Source of the DNA: Pochonia chlamydosporia 170
Taxonomy: Eukaryota; Ascomycota; Sordariomycetes; Hypocreales; Clavicipitaceae
Assembly (NCBI RefSeq): GCF_001653235.2
Contig: NW_019154050.1
Coordinates: forward strand, 397,207 to 461,206
Direction of reading: 5' to 3'
Length of the DNA: 64,000 bases
Within the stretch, counting starts at the first letter, position 1. Every line of letters starts with the position of its first letter. The notes under the pieces are model-generated. The model ran no database searches. It saw only the letters and a program-made list of their open reading frames with translations, and had not been told where the DNA came from. A program made the position numbers and the translations under genes. Positions 35,255 through 45,775 of this stretch are shown here, piece by piece.

Positions 35255-35882
35255 TATATGACTACTGGGTGCTATTGCTGGAAAGGACAAAGTCGGCACA
35301 GAGTGCTCCATCAACGAACACAGGCTGGACTACCGTGTTCGCCGAGTTAAACCAGCACATTGCAAGCTCGGACGCACTTAGGTCACGACTTGGTTCTATT
35401 CAACTGGCGAGGCTAATGCATTCCCTTAAGGACAGGATCAAAACTGACCGACAAACTGGCCGTATTTTCCCAGGAAAGAAGAGAACCGACAGTGTCGCAG
35501 TTGATATGTTTGTTCGTGCTTGCGGTGAAGCATCATGCAGAGCTTCTCGAGACCAGGCTATTGGGCTACTCAGAATGTGCCGGCGATGGGACGACTTGGC
35601 AGGCGAATTGCCGTTGCTTATCCTGCTGCACTCAGAGAAGGCTGCAAAGATAGTGTACGTACGCACCCAAGGTCCCATACAAACTGCTAACCCATTGCAA
35701 GGAGAGACATAAGAATACCAAACGAAGCACTGCAGTCACTTGCGGTCGATGCTCTTTCACACTATCCTCCAGAGGTGATGGGTGCCGCGGGTTACTTGGC
35801 GGGGATTGGGGGCTGGGAGCCTGACGTGGATGGGGGGAAGCGACGAAAGCATTTAGAGAAGCTGAGGGATATCCTCAATTGA
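35255..35882 (+). pseudogene. 3' part of an unknown host gene, truncated by the transposon
   Basis: Coding sequence resumes directly after the transposon (LLERTKSAQSA...) and continues to an intron at 35655-35701 (GTACGT ... CTAAC ... AAG, 47 bp). The last exon, 35702-35882, ends ..RKHLEKLRDILN. The joined frame is about 205 residues and lacks stops. I do not recognise the family; the C-terminus (NEALQSLAVDALSHYPPEVM, AAGYLAGIGGWEPD) looks like a folded helical domain. The N-terminus is missing: no matching exon lies left of the transposon. An ORF starting with the ATG at 35095 inside the element reads through the right terminal repeat into this exon, so a chimeric product is possible but unproven. 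Confidence 0.6.
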
Positions 35883-36926
35883 TGAACTAGGTATTTGGCG
35901 GTTTTAGGACTATCGAGATAATGGTGTCAAGTTCAAGTCGCTCATTCATATGGAAAGTCAATATTACGGACAACCTCTGTCGGTAAACGGAAAGAATTTA
36001 TAGGAAACCAACCGTCCACTCGTTTAGATAGTAAGAGTCTCTCGTTGCCCGATCCACCTCAATGTTATTCTTCCGAAGGGATGAGGCAACCAGTCAAATT
36101 ACAGGGCCGTGGCCTGAACCCCAGAAACACCACATATCACGATCCACGCGCGGTTGATTGCTGGATCCAGTATTTCTATCACCTCAATTACGGTCTTTCT
36201 CGTCAGACCAAGTCGAAAGAGGTGTTCTCCTTTTATGCATATGGTGGTAATTTCCAATTGGCCACTTCCAGCGAATCACGGCACCAGCAGCTAGTTGCTA
36301 ATTGATCGACACTACCCCTAGTGTAGTGGGCTATTCACATCACCTCCGTCGCTCCCTCCCTGCCATTGATTGTACGGCTGCGAGTTGAAGCACGAAATCA
36401 CGACAGCGGATCGCAAGGCTACAAGCCACATGGATGGTCCCGTATTGGGAATTCGAACAAAGGAGACGCATGGCCATCCCGTACATCCCCATTCATGCGA
36501 GATTAAATATGGATCCCTAGAGCGCGCGATTTATGCAGATATATTTATAACCACAGAACGATATACTTCAGCATCGTGGCAGTCTCGTTTTAGTGGTGGG
36601 TAATATACCTGTCAAACATCCGCAGCACAGCAACCCAATGGTTAACCGTGATGGACTCTAAAGTCCGCCGCAGTCTATATCAGCATTGACAATAATTTTA
36701 TGTTGCGGGGCAGTGTTACGCGAAATACTGTATATTCTATGATGGGATATTCGGAAATCAATACATAGTGATACGAGGCATACCTTACCGCGGTTGCAAA
36801 TGGCCGGCTGTACATATAGCTACGATTTTCCATTTTTATATCTCTGAACTCACTAGACTTCCCTCAGCCATTGACTCTTTTTCTTCATCTCTGGTAAAAA
36901 CCTTTTGCACAAGCTTTTAGCTCAAC
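35883..36926. other. Intergenic; promoter of the small secreted protein gene
   Basis: No domain-bearing frame. The final 100 bp carry a pyrimidine-rich stretch (CTTTTTCTTCATCTC) and an ACAAGC...CTCAACATG context before the start at 36927, usual for fungal promoters. Confidence 0.4.
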
Positions 36927-37344
36927 ATGAAAGTTACCGCCATTGTCACCGTTGTCATTGCTTCTGCAGTTTCAACTACTGCCACCCCTGTGGCTGGGGC
37001 TCAGCAATCACGCCGGACCACCATTAACGCCGACGTCACCCTGTGTGTGAAGCCTAATCTCAAAGGTTGCGGTGTCGGCTCTATTCCAATTAACACCTGC
37101 TGTGAGTCTGATCCAAAAATGGAACCACGGCAACAAAGAAGCACTTGACTGATACTATTGCCGACGACTGATACTAGACCGAGTGCATGAATGTGAATGT
37201 AGTAGCGTTCAGTCACTGATGACTGGTGGGCACCATTGCGACTTCTACTCGTATGTTCTCGATCCGAATTCTTGGCAGACCAGTTTGGCGCACATCACTA
37301 ATTCTTCCATGCAGGGAGCCGCAGTGCCAGGGAAGCAAGTATAG
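36927..37344 (+). CDS. Small cysteine-rich secreted protein (candidate effector), two exons
   Basis: Exon 1 (36927-37101) and exon 2 (37178-37344) join across a 76 bp intron (GTGAGT ... ACTGATAC ... TAG) into a 113-residue protein. Residues 1-24 form a signal peptide (MKVTAIVTVVIASAVSTTAT). The mature part has six cysteines, in LCVKPNLKGCG, NTCY, HECEC and HHCDF. Small size, secretion and an even cysteine count are the usual marks of fungal effector candidates or secreted antimicrobial-like proteins. I do not recognise a named family, and no function can be given. The neighbouring transposons and NB-ARC relic fit an accessory location. The intron is supported only by sequence signals and the frame. 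Confidence 0.65.
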
Positions 37345-37673
37345 TAAAAATGGTCGTCAGGAGAGCTTATCGAAAGGTTTGGTTATTAAATCTATTCGCT
37401 GCCTCTAATGAGTTACAAATTATCCTCTTCGAATGTCTGTTCGTAGAATCGCGATAAAATAGCCCCTACGGCTTCTGGTTGGCGGCCAATAGACAATCGC
37501 TTTGTTTGCATAGGCTGTACGGCCGAGCATGATGCCGGTTAGATAAACATCTAATATAGTAGCTTTGTTTAACTATCGAAGTTTGATATAATTTTATCTG
37601 ATTGATCTCTTTCTCAGCCTACAAATTACTTTTTCCACCGTACGCCTTTCTGCCATCACCGGGGATCTACTGA

Positions 37674-37908
37674 TTGGTAACAGGGTCGTATCTCTACAAG
37701 TGTGGCGAATATTGTGTCCATCAACTGCCCAGGCGCATCTTTCTTCAAATACGGCGGCTCTATCGTGCTGTCAGCAGCAGCACATGTTTATATACAAGAG
37801 AGGTACCTGAACATTCTTGGGCCGCTACAAATCGGCGGCTGCTACATGGTATGGTACTTTATTACGCCCGGAACCGTTGTTGATGAGAAGCAGTCCTGGC
37901 CAGCGTAA
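37674..37908 (+). other. Possible orphan exon of unknown protein
   Basis: An open frame ending at a TAA encodes a segment with GASFFKYGGSIVLSAAAHVY and GGCYMVWYFITPGTVVDE. It follows an AACAG acceptor-like site. It may be the last exon of a small secreted protein gene near the preceding one, but no upstream exon can be placed. No start site or family is recognised. Confidence 0.25.
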
Positions 37909-38280
37909 AAGCCCGGATCAAGGAATCACCAGGACGACTCTCAGCCGACTCACTACATCTATGGTGCTTCCTGTCTGTAGCTCGTCTTTGTGAATAAGTG
38001 GTTTCTCTAGGAAGCTATGAGCTTCCTCTTCAGTCATATCTGACAGCTCAATCACGTTAGTTCCTGTAGCAGTAACAGCTACCCCCTGTGATCTAGTTGT
38101 AAATAGCATTCTTATGTTATCATTTTGCGGCAGAGAGTTGATAATCCCGTTGTGTTGTTCTGGAGATCCAACCAGAACGGCCATATCATCGGTATTATCT
38201 ATTATCAGAAGCCATTTTTCGTGCGTTCTTGTCAGAAATACGGTGGCACAAAAATCACGGAGACAGTTCTATCTTCAAAA

Positions 38281-38585
38281 TGTAATTGAGTTCATTGTTG
38301 TTCTTCTCTTCTTCCAAACTCTTCAAGTCCTTTTGATATACTAAGAACTTCCTTTCGTCCGAGCCTTTAAAGTTTTACTGTGAAAGGCCTCTAGCGAGTT
38401 GATTCAACTAACTAGTCCCTATGCTGTTTACTATCAAGATAGAGAAGAAAAGAGAATCTTCCTAGGTCGTGGCATCATTGCGGCACCTTATACCTATTCT
38501 TCCATAGAAGGTTCTAGAATCAAGCTGTCATGGGAGTTGGTGATAGGCGGCGCAGCCGCCGTCCAAGCGGCTCCAGCCCGTTACA
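38281..38585. repeat. Possible solo LTR inside the NB-ARC relic
   Basis: It begins TGTAATTGAG and ends CCAGCCCGTTACA. It shares CTTCCTTTCGTCCGA with the sequence near 13340. The flanks CAAAA and TTTAC do not match, so this is only a suggestion. Confidence 0.35.
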
Positions 38586-38830
38586 TTTACCCCTCAGAAT
38601 GGCGTTTTTCCTGCTATCTTTGTCCATTCATAACTGTCGTGGTGACAACTGGAAATTATACCAAGTATTTCTTGTTCAATCAATAAAGGCGATCCTATCT
38701 GTCTTTTTGAGAGGACCCAGAATGGTCGTTTCAAGCATTGATGGTTGGTGGCCAGACACAGTGCTGTTTGTCACCTCGCACGATACAATCTGACAGTTCT
38801 CCAAGCTAAGATATCGTTTCAGGGATTCCT

Positions 38831-39315
38831 TGCCCAAAGTTGGACACGCGGGGCACGCTGATCAGGAAAATGCACTTTAAATGGGCAAAAAAAGAGTTGC
38901 CTCTAAGCCCCGCCAATTTGTATTGGAAGCCCGGTAGCTATTTTGTGGAGCCCTGAAAATTTAGTGAAGGGGTTCTGCACCACATGAAAGACTACTTTAT
39001 TTTCCATGGTGCTTGGCACTGAAATGAATGTACCACGTTGTATTCTCTCATTCAAAGTGCATTTTCCTAATCAGCGTGCCCCCCGTGTCCAACTTTGTGT
39101 AGGGGGCACGGGGCTTACTCAGCCAAAAGCGTGCTTGGTAACCAACAAATTGATTGCATTGAAGAGAAGAACTGAAAGCTCTCTCCGGGAGCTGGCTGGC
39201 TAGTTACATACTTCTACGCTTAGGGGTTGAAATGTGAGAGCTTCATTCGGTGGCGTTATTAGCGTCGGCGTCAGCCGAGTGCGCCTCAACGGCCCAGCCC
39301 GTTACACTTTGGGCA
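38831..39315. mobile_element. MITE with about 54 bp inverted repeats, containing a solo LTR
   Basis: The left end TGCCCAAAGTTGGACACG is matched in reverse by the right end CGTGTCCAACTTTGGGCA once the nested LTR (39098-39306) and one of its duplications are removed. About 51 of 54 terminal bases match, including GGCACGCTGAT and GGAAAATGCACTTT. Without the LTR the element is about 271 bp and has no coding capacity. I see no clear target duplication. It interrupts the NB-ARC relic. Confidence 0.75.
39098..39306 (-). repeat. Solo LTR (family A) nested in the MITE
   Basis: It runs from TGTAGGGGGCACGGGG to CAGCCCGTTACA and is the reverse complement of the LTR at 48679-48888 in overall sequence. 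It has a perfect 5 bp duplication, CTTTG, at 39093-39097 and 39307-39311, which shows insertion by integrase followed by LTR-LTR recombination. Confidence 0.85.
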
Positions 39316-39659
39316 CGGGGCACTGGTCGGTTTGAGACCCCCCGAGTAATTATCTCGTTGTAAGCTTTCTCAAAACTTGCCACGCTGAATGCAGGCATCC
39401 ACAGGACAGAACAGTCCGGTTTATGATCCTTTACCCAGTATGCTAAAATGTAGAGCGACTTGCGTTTTGCCTATTCCGCCTAAACCAATGATTGCGACTT
39501 GTTGGGTGTCATTCTCTGTGAAGAGCTGTTTTTCCAGAGCGTCGATTACGGTCCGGTGCCCCACGAATCTCTTATTCCTACGGAACGGAATATGATAGAA
39601 ACTATCCTAACATGGCGTTAGTAGTGGAATTATGCATTTCTTGTAACAACTGAGACAGC

Positions 39660-41720
39660 CTGCATGGAGAGATCGCGGCTTCTCCGAAGGCCAGCCCGTG
39701 TGCTCCACCTACGACCCCAGACGAATATGTGTTATCGAGCTGATTTAACAACGTGCCGCGTCCCATTGACCGAGCTGTCACAAGTCATTTTGTTGACCAC
39801 GCCCCCGATCGACAACGGTCCCATGCATTAACATATCTCCGCCAAGACGCATAATACGGTGTCAGGCGAGTCGTGTGTTCCTTCGACGAACTTTATGCTG
39901 CTGCACAGGTAAGTTATCTGTGCGATTTAAGTTGAGCGGCGCAAGCACCACAGGGGGTAAGAGCGTTTGCGAATGGGTGCTGTATGGGGACGTTGGCGCT
40001 CAACATTCACCGCATGAGGCGAACTGACCCAGTGTGTAATAATCGGCATAAGTCACGCTGCCTTCACAAGACACCGATTGCCGAATGAGCCTCGACAAAA
40101 TATGGCTTTTGTCGCACCAGGGGCCGTCCACGAACGACTTCGGAAGCGCAGGTTCTTTTGTGGCTGTGGAAGCGCGGCAGGTGGCAGACGGTGGCGAAAA
40201 TATCAGGTCATATCTCAAATCGTGACGAGTCATCGTCAAGAGCTGGCCTAGCTGGGGTTAGTTGATTACGTCTGCGGGACCAGTACTCGCGTGGCACGAG
40301 TATTCTATTGGTGACTGGTTCTAGAGGTTCTGTCAGACAATTGTTGGATCAGGTTAGATCGAGTGGAACTGTGCTGAAGGTGCCGATGGTGATGAATGAG
40401 AATTATCTGAGGAGCCGGGATTGCTATAATGAGAAATTGCTGCAGCTGCCTTAAATAGAAGACGAATTCCCTGCAGAAACGGAAATTGCAGTAGAATCTC
40501 AGTGTGAAGTCCGATGCCGTTTGGCGAGACATGCGACAGGTTTCTCACCGAACCAGGGGTAGCGTGTGCGTCGGGTGTACGCGATAAGAGGATATGGTGG
40601 ACAAGAGGATCAACTAATAGTTTCGCAATGGTGACGCTGACTCAAGATCCAGCGAAATTCGAATTAAGCCAGGTTATTATTACCACTAACGTATGGGCTT
40701 AGGAGTTATTAAACTCCCAGGCAAGGCATTAGACGTTATGACCTGCTGTACTCTCCAATTGACGAGGCATCACCGTCCTACCATCACCCATCATACCGCC
40801 AGCCGTCGTCTCCTCCGCAACATCTGCCGGGCGACGGTCCTACCCTGCCATCCGCTTATGTGTATAAATGGAACAGGAACATATCGGCGGGCAACTGCAA
40901 ATAAGCAGCAAAGGAGCCCCCATCACCATATAGGTGAGTTACGTGGGAAGATACCACGGCGACACACGCATACCTTGCAAGCTCGGTTGTGTGGGAGGGT
41001 GATCGTTGCTTGACACCTGAACGCGGCAGCCAAGGGAGACAGTCAAATAGCCGCGGTTCAGGGCAAGCCCTAGTTCTTCTGCTGAGGACGGACTCATGCC
41101 CAGACTGCTTGCGACTGAGCAGTCGGCTCAGTTTAGAGTCTTTTCCCGTGTGAGGTTGCATCTTACATAGCCAGCAATGATACGGGTCGTCACCCTGTAA
41201 ATGCAGAATGCCTTCCGTTCTGGACCCCAGGTGTTACCCTGTGGGAGGCCCGTTCTGTATATACTACTTCGTTCATCATAGGTATCGTCGGCTTTGGTCC
41301 CTGCAATCATTCCATGAAGGCTTCAGCTGCCAGGGCGTTGGTCGCTATAGCGTCCAGAGGGGTTATGGGTCAACATGCGCTTCAGTTTGAGCTGACTGAG
41401 TCCAACCCCTTACCTAACTTATCCATGGTTTCAATTTTTGATTGAGTTGTCACCATTTGCTTGTCATGCACGACATGTTCCCCGAAGTATCTTCAGTTGC
41501 ACTGCAGATGGTTCCTGGACTTTCCCCCAACATCCCAGTCATCATACACTGATGTCCCTTCTGCGGCGCGGGTTTCCCCTTGTATATTTACCTTGGGTTG
41601 AGAGCATACCTCGAGTTTCTGTACAGTCCAAATCGGCTGTATGAAGGGGCCGTTTCTATCAGCGTTCTCGTTCTGTGGCGTATTGTCGATACAAACCTAC
41701 GATCATCCCCCGGCCCAACC
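39660..41720. other. Long intergenic stretch without a recognised gene
   Basis: Only short frames below about 106 codons are present; none carries a motif or joins plausibly across introns. A GGCACGAGTATTC motif at about 40297 resembles a pogo terminus but stands alone. The final part before 41721 would hold the promoter of the C2H2 regulator. Confidence 0.35.
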
Positions 41721-42696
41721 ATGACCAGTCTAAGCACTATCTTGAACGTCGATGTCGACAATGCACATACTCGTTCATTGGGAGAGGCCGTGAGTGCTGT
41801 GCCGGAGACATCACGACATTTCGACCTTTCAATGGCGCCTACCTCTTATGGTCATGGCTTACCTACTTCGAACCAGGAACTTAGTCCACCAACACGCTCG
41901 GTGCATTCATTACCAGTCGGCCAACCGCCAGCCTGCTGGAATCCAAATGACAGACACCAAACCAGTATCAGCGGTGACTTAACTAATTCCCATTACGGGC
42001 AAGGACATGCCTGCGCTTACGGACGCCCTGGGCCATTCTTAACTACGTCTACAAATTTGTTTACGTTTGCACAGCCTGTACCTGCTAAACGTACTCCAAT
42101 TACTGGTAAACTCAGTAGAGCAAAGAAGGGGGCTCCAGTCCACTTTTGTGACAACTGCCATCCACCAAAAGTACTGCTATGCTTCAACTCCGAAATGCCG
42201 ATTGGGTTCAATGCTAACTAGCATACTCGTATAGATTTTTACCCGGGCTGAACACTTGAGGTTTACGTCCTCGTATATAATGTCTCCACAGGCCTCGCTC
42301 TCTTGCTAACTAAACAAATAGGCGTCATCAACTAAACCATCAGCCTCCTGGTCTGTATTGCACGGCCCCTGGATGTGATAAACTATTTCACCGGCAGGAT
42401 CTTCTTGAGCGCCACCAACGAAGGCAGTAAGCGGATGTTGGAGCAAGATTTATATGCCAAAAAAAGGCAATTCGCTAACTCTACTCAGTTACCAGCATAG
42501 TCACTGGTGGAGGTCTATCAATGGTCAACTGTTCAACCGCAAGTGTCCTGCAGGAGGTAGCCAAAGACCCCGACATCCCAAATCGCCGCCAGGACTATTT
42601 ATTCCACTGTCACTGTTGCTTCCACCGCCGTCTTTGGCGGCGGAGCCAGTAGCCTGCGAATGGCTTCAAACAGTGGCTGAAACAGACCTCACGTGA
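41721..42696 (+). CDS. C2H2 zinc-finger transcription factor, at least four exons; 3' end uncertain
   Basis: Exon 1 (41721-42170, start context CAACCATGACC) encodes a Ser/Pro/Thr-rich region ending at the first half of a finger, HFCDNCHPPK. Intron 1 (42171-42234, branch GCTAACT) and intron 2 (42261-42321, branch GCTAAC) frame a 26 bp exon. Joined, they give IFTRAEHLRRHQLNH and the second finger CTAPGCDKLFHRQDLLERH. Intron 3 is 42427-42487. The last exon frame to 42696 is poor in recognisable sequence, so the true 3' structure is uncertain; a regulatory domain, if any, is not seen. Two tandem C2H2 fingers are typical of fungal DNA-binding regulators. The reconstructed fingers across two introns are strong evidence for a real gene; it may be 3'-truncated. 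Confidence 0.65.
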
Positions 42697-43249
42697 GCAG
42701 GCTTCAACACCAACACAGGCGTACGTTATCTATAGCTAGATGAATTCAACAAGCATCAATCAACCAGTTACGAGTACCCCAAACCGCGTGATAATTATCA
42801 CCCGAATAGAAGCCTTGCGCTTCCAACAGTCACAGTCATATGATATCACATCACCTAATCAGCTGTCAGCATCACCGGAAGCCACCTTTGATGAGCCCGT
42901 CTCCTGCGACTTGCACCCGACCAAGCCAAATGCGCCCCTTATACCGCAAACTTAGGCGATATCCGCATGAAAGATGGAGGATGATGACTGTTTGGCGGAA
43001 TCCATACCTGGTATCCTAACAACAACATCAATAGCCCCCTCTGGATTCTCCTAATTCCCACCTGTGTCTATCATCAGAGTTGACAAGGAATGGCAAATGC
43101 AAACGAAAGCAAGAGAACATCTATGCACAACAGGAAGCAATGGCGCAAAGGGACGAGCACGGCGGAGAAGGGGTGATATAGGTGGACGCTGTTAGCGTCT
43201 ATGGCCAAACCCGGTCCGGTGTTTTTGTTCTTCCTCAATTTGCCCTGGC
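42697..43249. other. Downstream of the C2H2 gene; no supported gene
   Basis: A plus-strand frame at 42740-42955 (SYDITSPNQLSASPE) could be a displaced part of the regulator but cannot be joined with confidence. Nothing else is seen. Confidence 0.3.
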
Positions 43250-43440
43250 CGGTCACCAGACATGGATGAACTGGCCCGCAAACCACGACACGGGCCAAGC
43301 TACAACCAGCTGCTGCGCCTTCTCAACGACATGCTGAATCACAACTCGGCATGACCGTTCCTTGTGCCAGTCGATCGTGACGAAGTGACCGACTACTACG
43401 ACGTTATTACGGAGCCCATGGATCTGTCCACCATGGAGAA
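43250..43440 (+). pseudogene. GCN5-type histone acetyltransferase bromodomain fragment
   Basis: The frame reads [31 protein letters not shown], stop, [20 protein letters not shown] and PMDLSTMEN. This matches the known start of the GCN5/PCAF bromodomain (LLNDLQNHxSAWPFLxPVxxDEVxDYYxVIKEPMDL). The conserved Trp of the WPF shelf is a TGA (TGG to TGA). Only about 60 codons survive, and the acetyltransferase domain and the rest of the bromodomain are missing. It is a captured or duplicated piece of an essential chromatin gene and non-functional. Confidence 0.75.
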
Positions 43441-43698
43441 CAGTCGTAGTCATGGAGATTGAGAAAATGGCCATGCTGTCGCCAAATTGGTGGGGCTATG
43501 GAGGCGGAGGGTGCGACCAACTTGGACGTGACACCAATGCTGAGTCCAGTCAGGGGTGCCACATAGAAAAAAAAGTTCAGCAACCCCACTGAAGTACCCT
43601 ATCCTGAACCAGCAGCTGGACCGCAGGCCACAAGCCTCTAAAGGTTACCAAGATAACAAAGAAACAGGATTCACTCAGGTTACACAAGAGTCAAAATA

Positions 43699-44118
43699 TC
43701 AGTTGAGATAATGGATTAAAAGCAATTCTCGTGCGGGGCCAACAAAAACAACTGCGCCAAGAATGTATAATGTGGCCGGGTCCTGTGGAAGTGTCCAAGC
43801 CATTCTAACGGGGTTTCCGTTGGCTTCAAAATAACAACCTTGGGCATCTGTGATTTGCACATTGTCTGGCGAGCAGCTGAAGGCTCGTATTTTCCCATCC
43901 TCATAAATTTTCTTATGTGTAATCGTCACGGCAGTTGTTGTTGGGTGCAGAATAGCCGACACTGCGGCTGCCGCGGGAAGGATGTCGGTTGGGGAATGTA
44001 ACGCTATGGCAACTATTGATGCTTGCCTGGCACGTACTCATCTTCGCTATCGTTCCCTCCGTCCGCCGGCTCTTGAGCCTAACGACGCCTGCGCTTGTGA
44101 GCCCTTCCCTGTGCGTTG
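43699..44118 (-). other. Possible remnant of a small secreted protein gene
   Basis: A minus-strand frame ending at 43699 contains TTTAVTITHKKIYEDGKI, AFSCSPDNVQ and GCYFEANGNPVRMAWTLP, with two cysteines and a hydrophobic stretch upstream (IVAIALHSPTDILPAAAAV). A start codon is in another frame, so a frameshift would be needed. I do not recognise a family. Confidence 0.25.
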
Positions 44119-45775
44119 GTCCCAATAGCGGCACTTTCAGAAAGGTTGCCCGCAAGAGACTGAGTCTCCGCTTCCATTGGCCGATGCCCTGGACGAAGAC
44201 TGCAATGCAGGGAGCCTTCTGTGCCATTGTTAATGCGTCGGATTGATAGTCTCGTCGGTTTGGACCTTGGGACATTGTGTCATCGGACGGCGCAGTACCT
44301 GATTTCTGCAGGTAAGCGCTTATTAATGAGTTGCTTGTAAAATTCCATATCAAGACAAACGGGAAAGTAACCCAGCCCAACGGCGAAATCGAATGAAGAC
44401 TCGGTTTCCATGGCTTCCGGGCTCCCGCCTAGCTCAGTATCTGGTGCCACCACCCTTATGGTGATTACAGACCGCTTAAGTAAGGGGACTGTTCTATGTG
44501 GTCTGGTGGATGAAGGTATAAATGCTATAGCAAACGCCTTCATAACTCATGTTGTAGCCCATCACGGCTTCCCCGAGGCAATTGTCAGCGACCGTGGCCC
44601 CCAATTCATAAACGGCAGTATGGAAACGCGTATGCCAGCTCCTAGGAATCACTCGCCGGGTATCGACAGCGTATCACCCAGAAACAGACGGCTCTACAGA
44701 ACGAATGAACCAAACCGTAGGACTATACCTACGCATTTTCGCAACGCACTGTCAAGACAACTGGGAGAAGCTACTCCCAATAGCCCAGTTAGCAATCAAC
44801 AATAAGAACGCTGCCTCCACCGGAATCAGCCCTTTTTTCATGACGCACGGTTACACGGTCGACCCGATCCAAACGGACGAGCCCCTACGGGACGGGAATA
44901 AATCACCTGTCGAGAAGGGAGAAGGAATTGTTAAAAAACTCCAAGAAGCTTGGGAATATGCACAGGCAGCAATGGCCCACGCCCAGGAGGTCCAACAACA
45001 ATACGCTACCCAACGTCGTCAGCCCGCGTCGCGACTCAAGGTAGGGGATAAAGTTTGGCTGAATCTGCGCAATATTAAGACCGTACGACCGAGCAAGAAG
45101 CTAGATTGGAAACACGCCAAGTACACCGTTTTAGGAGAAATCTCCCCGCTCGCATACAGACTGGACATGCCTCCGGGAATACACAATGTGTTTCACACCG
45201 ATCTTCTCAAACCAGCAGCAAATGATCCTTTCCCATCCCAGCGCCAGGATGACTACCAGCCGGAGCCTATCCCTTTGACTGCGAAAGTGTTACGTTTTAG
45301 CGCGACAGGGATCTCAGCCAATCAGATCGCTAAATTCTCAATTCTCTACTTGTCGGTACAACTTATGCCACCCATCCCAACAATCTCCGTCTTTATATGC
45401 GGCGTATACAGTAATAAACTCCGTCAGTCACTCAGTACAGTATGAAGGGAGGCTGATGAAGTGGCCGTTTCGGTGTGTGAGAAGTGCATTGTGCTCCAAC
45501 CAGATCACTGCCGCTCGCCGGAGCTCATGGCCAGAATGAAGCAGCTCCGCCACTTCCAGCGGTCAGCGCCGAACTCGGCTGCCGGGCTCCAAGCCACGCA
45601 ATACCCACCATAGTAACCAAAGTGCAGCCTTAACACACTCAAGGAGATTAGTCAATGTTTGGTACGCGTTACATTGGGCATGTGTTTCTCCTCGCGTTGA
45701 CAGACATCACAACTCGCCGCTCTTCAACAAGGTGGTGCAGCATGTCCGTCTCTCCGAATTTGCCCAAATTTCACG

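Larger units (their letters stand above)
37918..39602 (-). pseudogene. NB-ARC (NLR-type) protein relic, split by insertions
   Basis: On the minus strand, 39602-39445 encodes FVGHRTVIDALEKQL and the P-loop GLGGIGKTQVALHF. A one-base indel shifts the frame, and AYWVKDHKPDCSVLW-MPAFSV follows to about 39345. After about 1 kb of inserted DNA the gene resumes at about 38275 with LRDFCATVF, the Walker B box KWLLIIDNTDD and RMLFTTRSQGVAV, ending near 37918. This order (P-loop, aromatic linker, Walker B, RNBS-like TTRS) is that of fungal NB-ARC proteins, which act in heterokaryon incompatibility and related self/non-self responses. N-terminal effector and C-terminal repeat domains are absent. It is a dead fragment. 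Confidence 0.75.

Noticed and set aside
40290..40305. GGCACGAGTA resembling a pogo terminus
   Set aside because: Only about 13 bases match and no partner end or transposase sequence is nearby.
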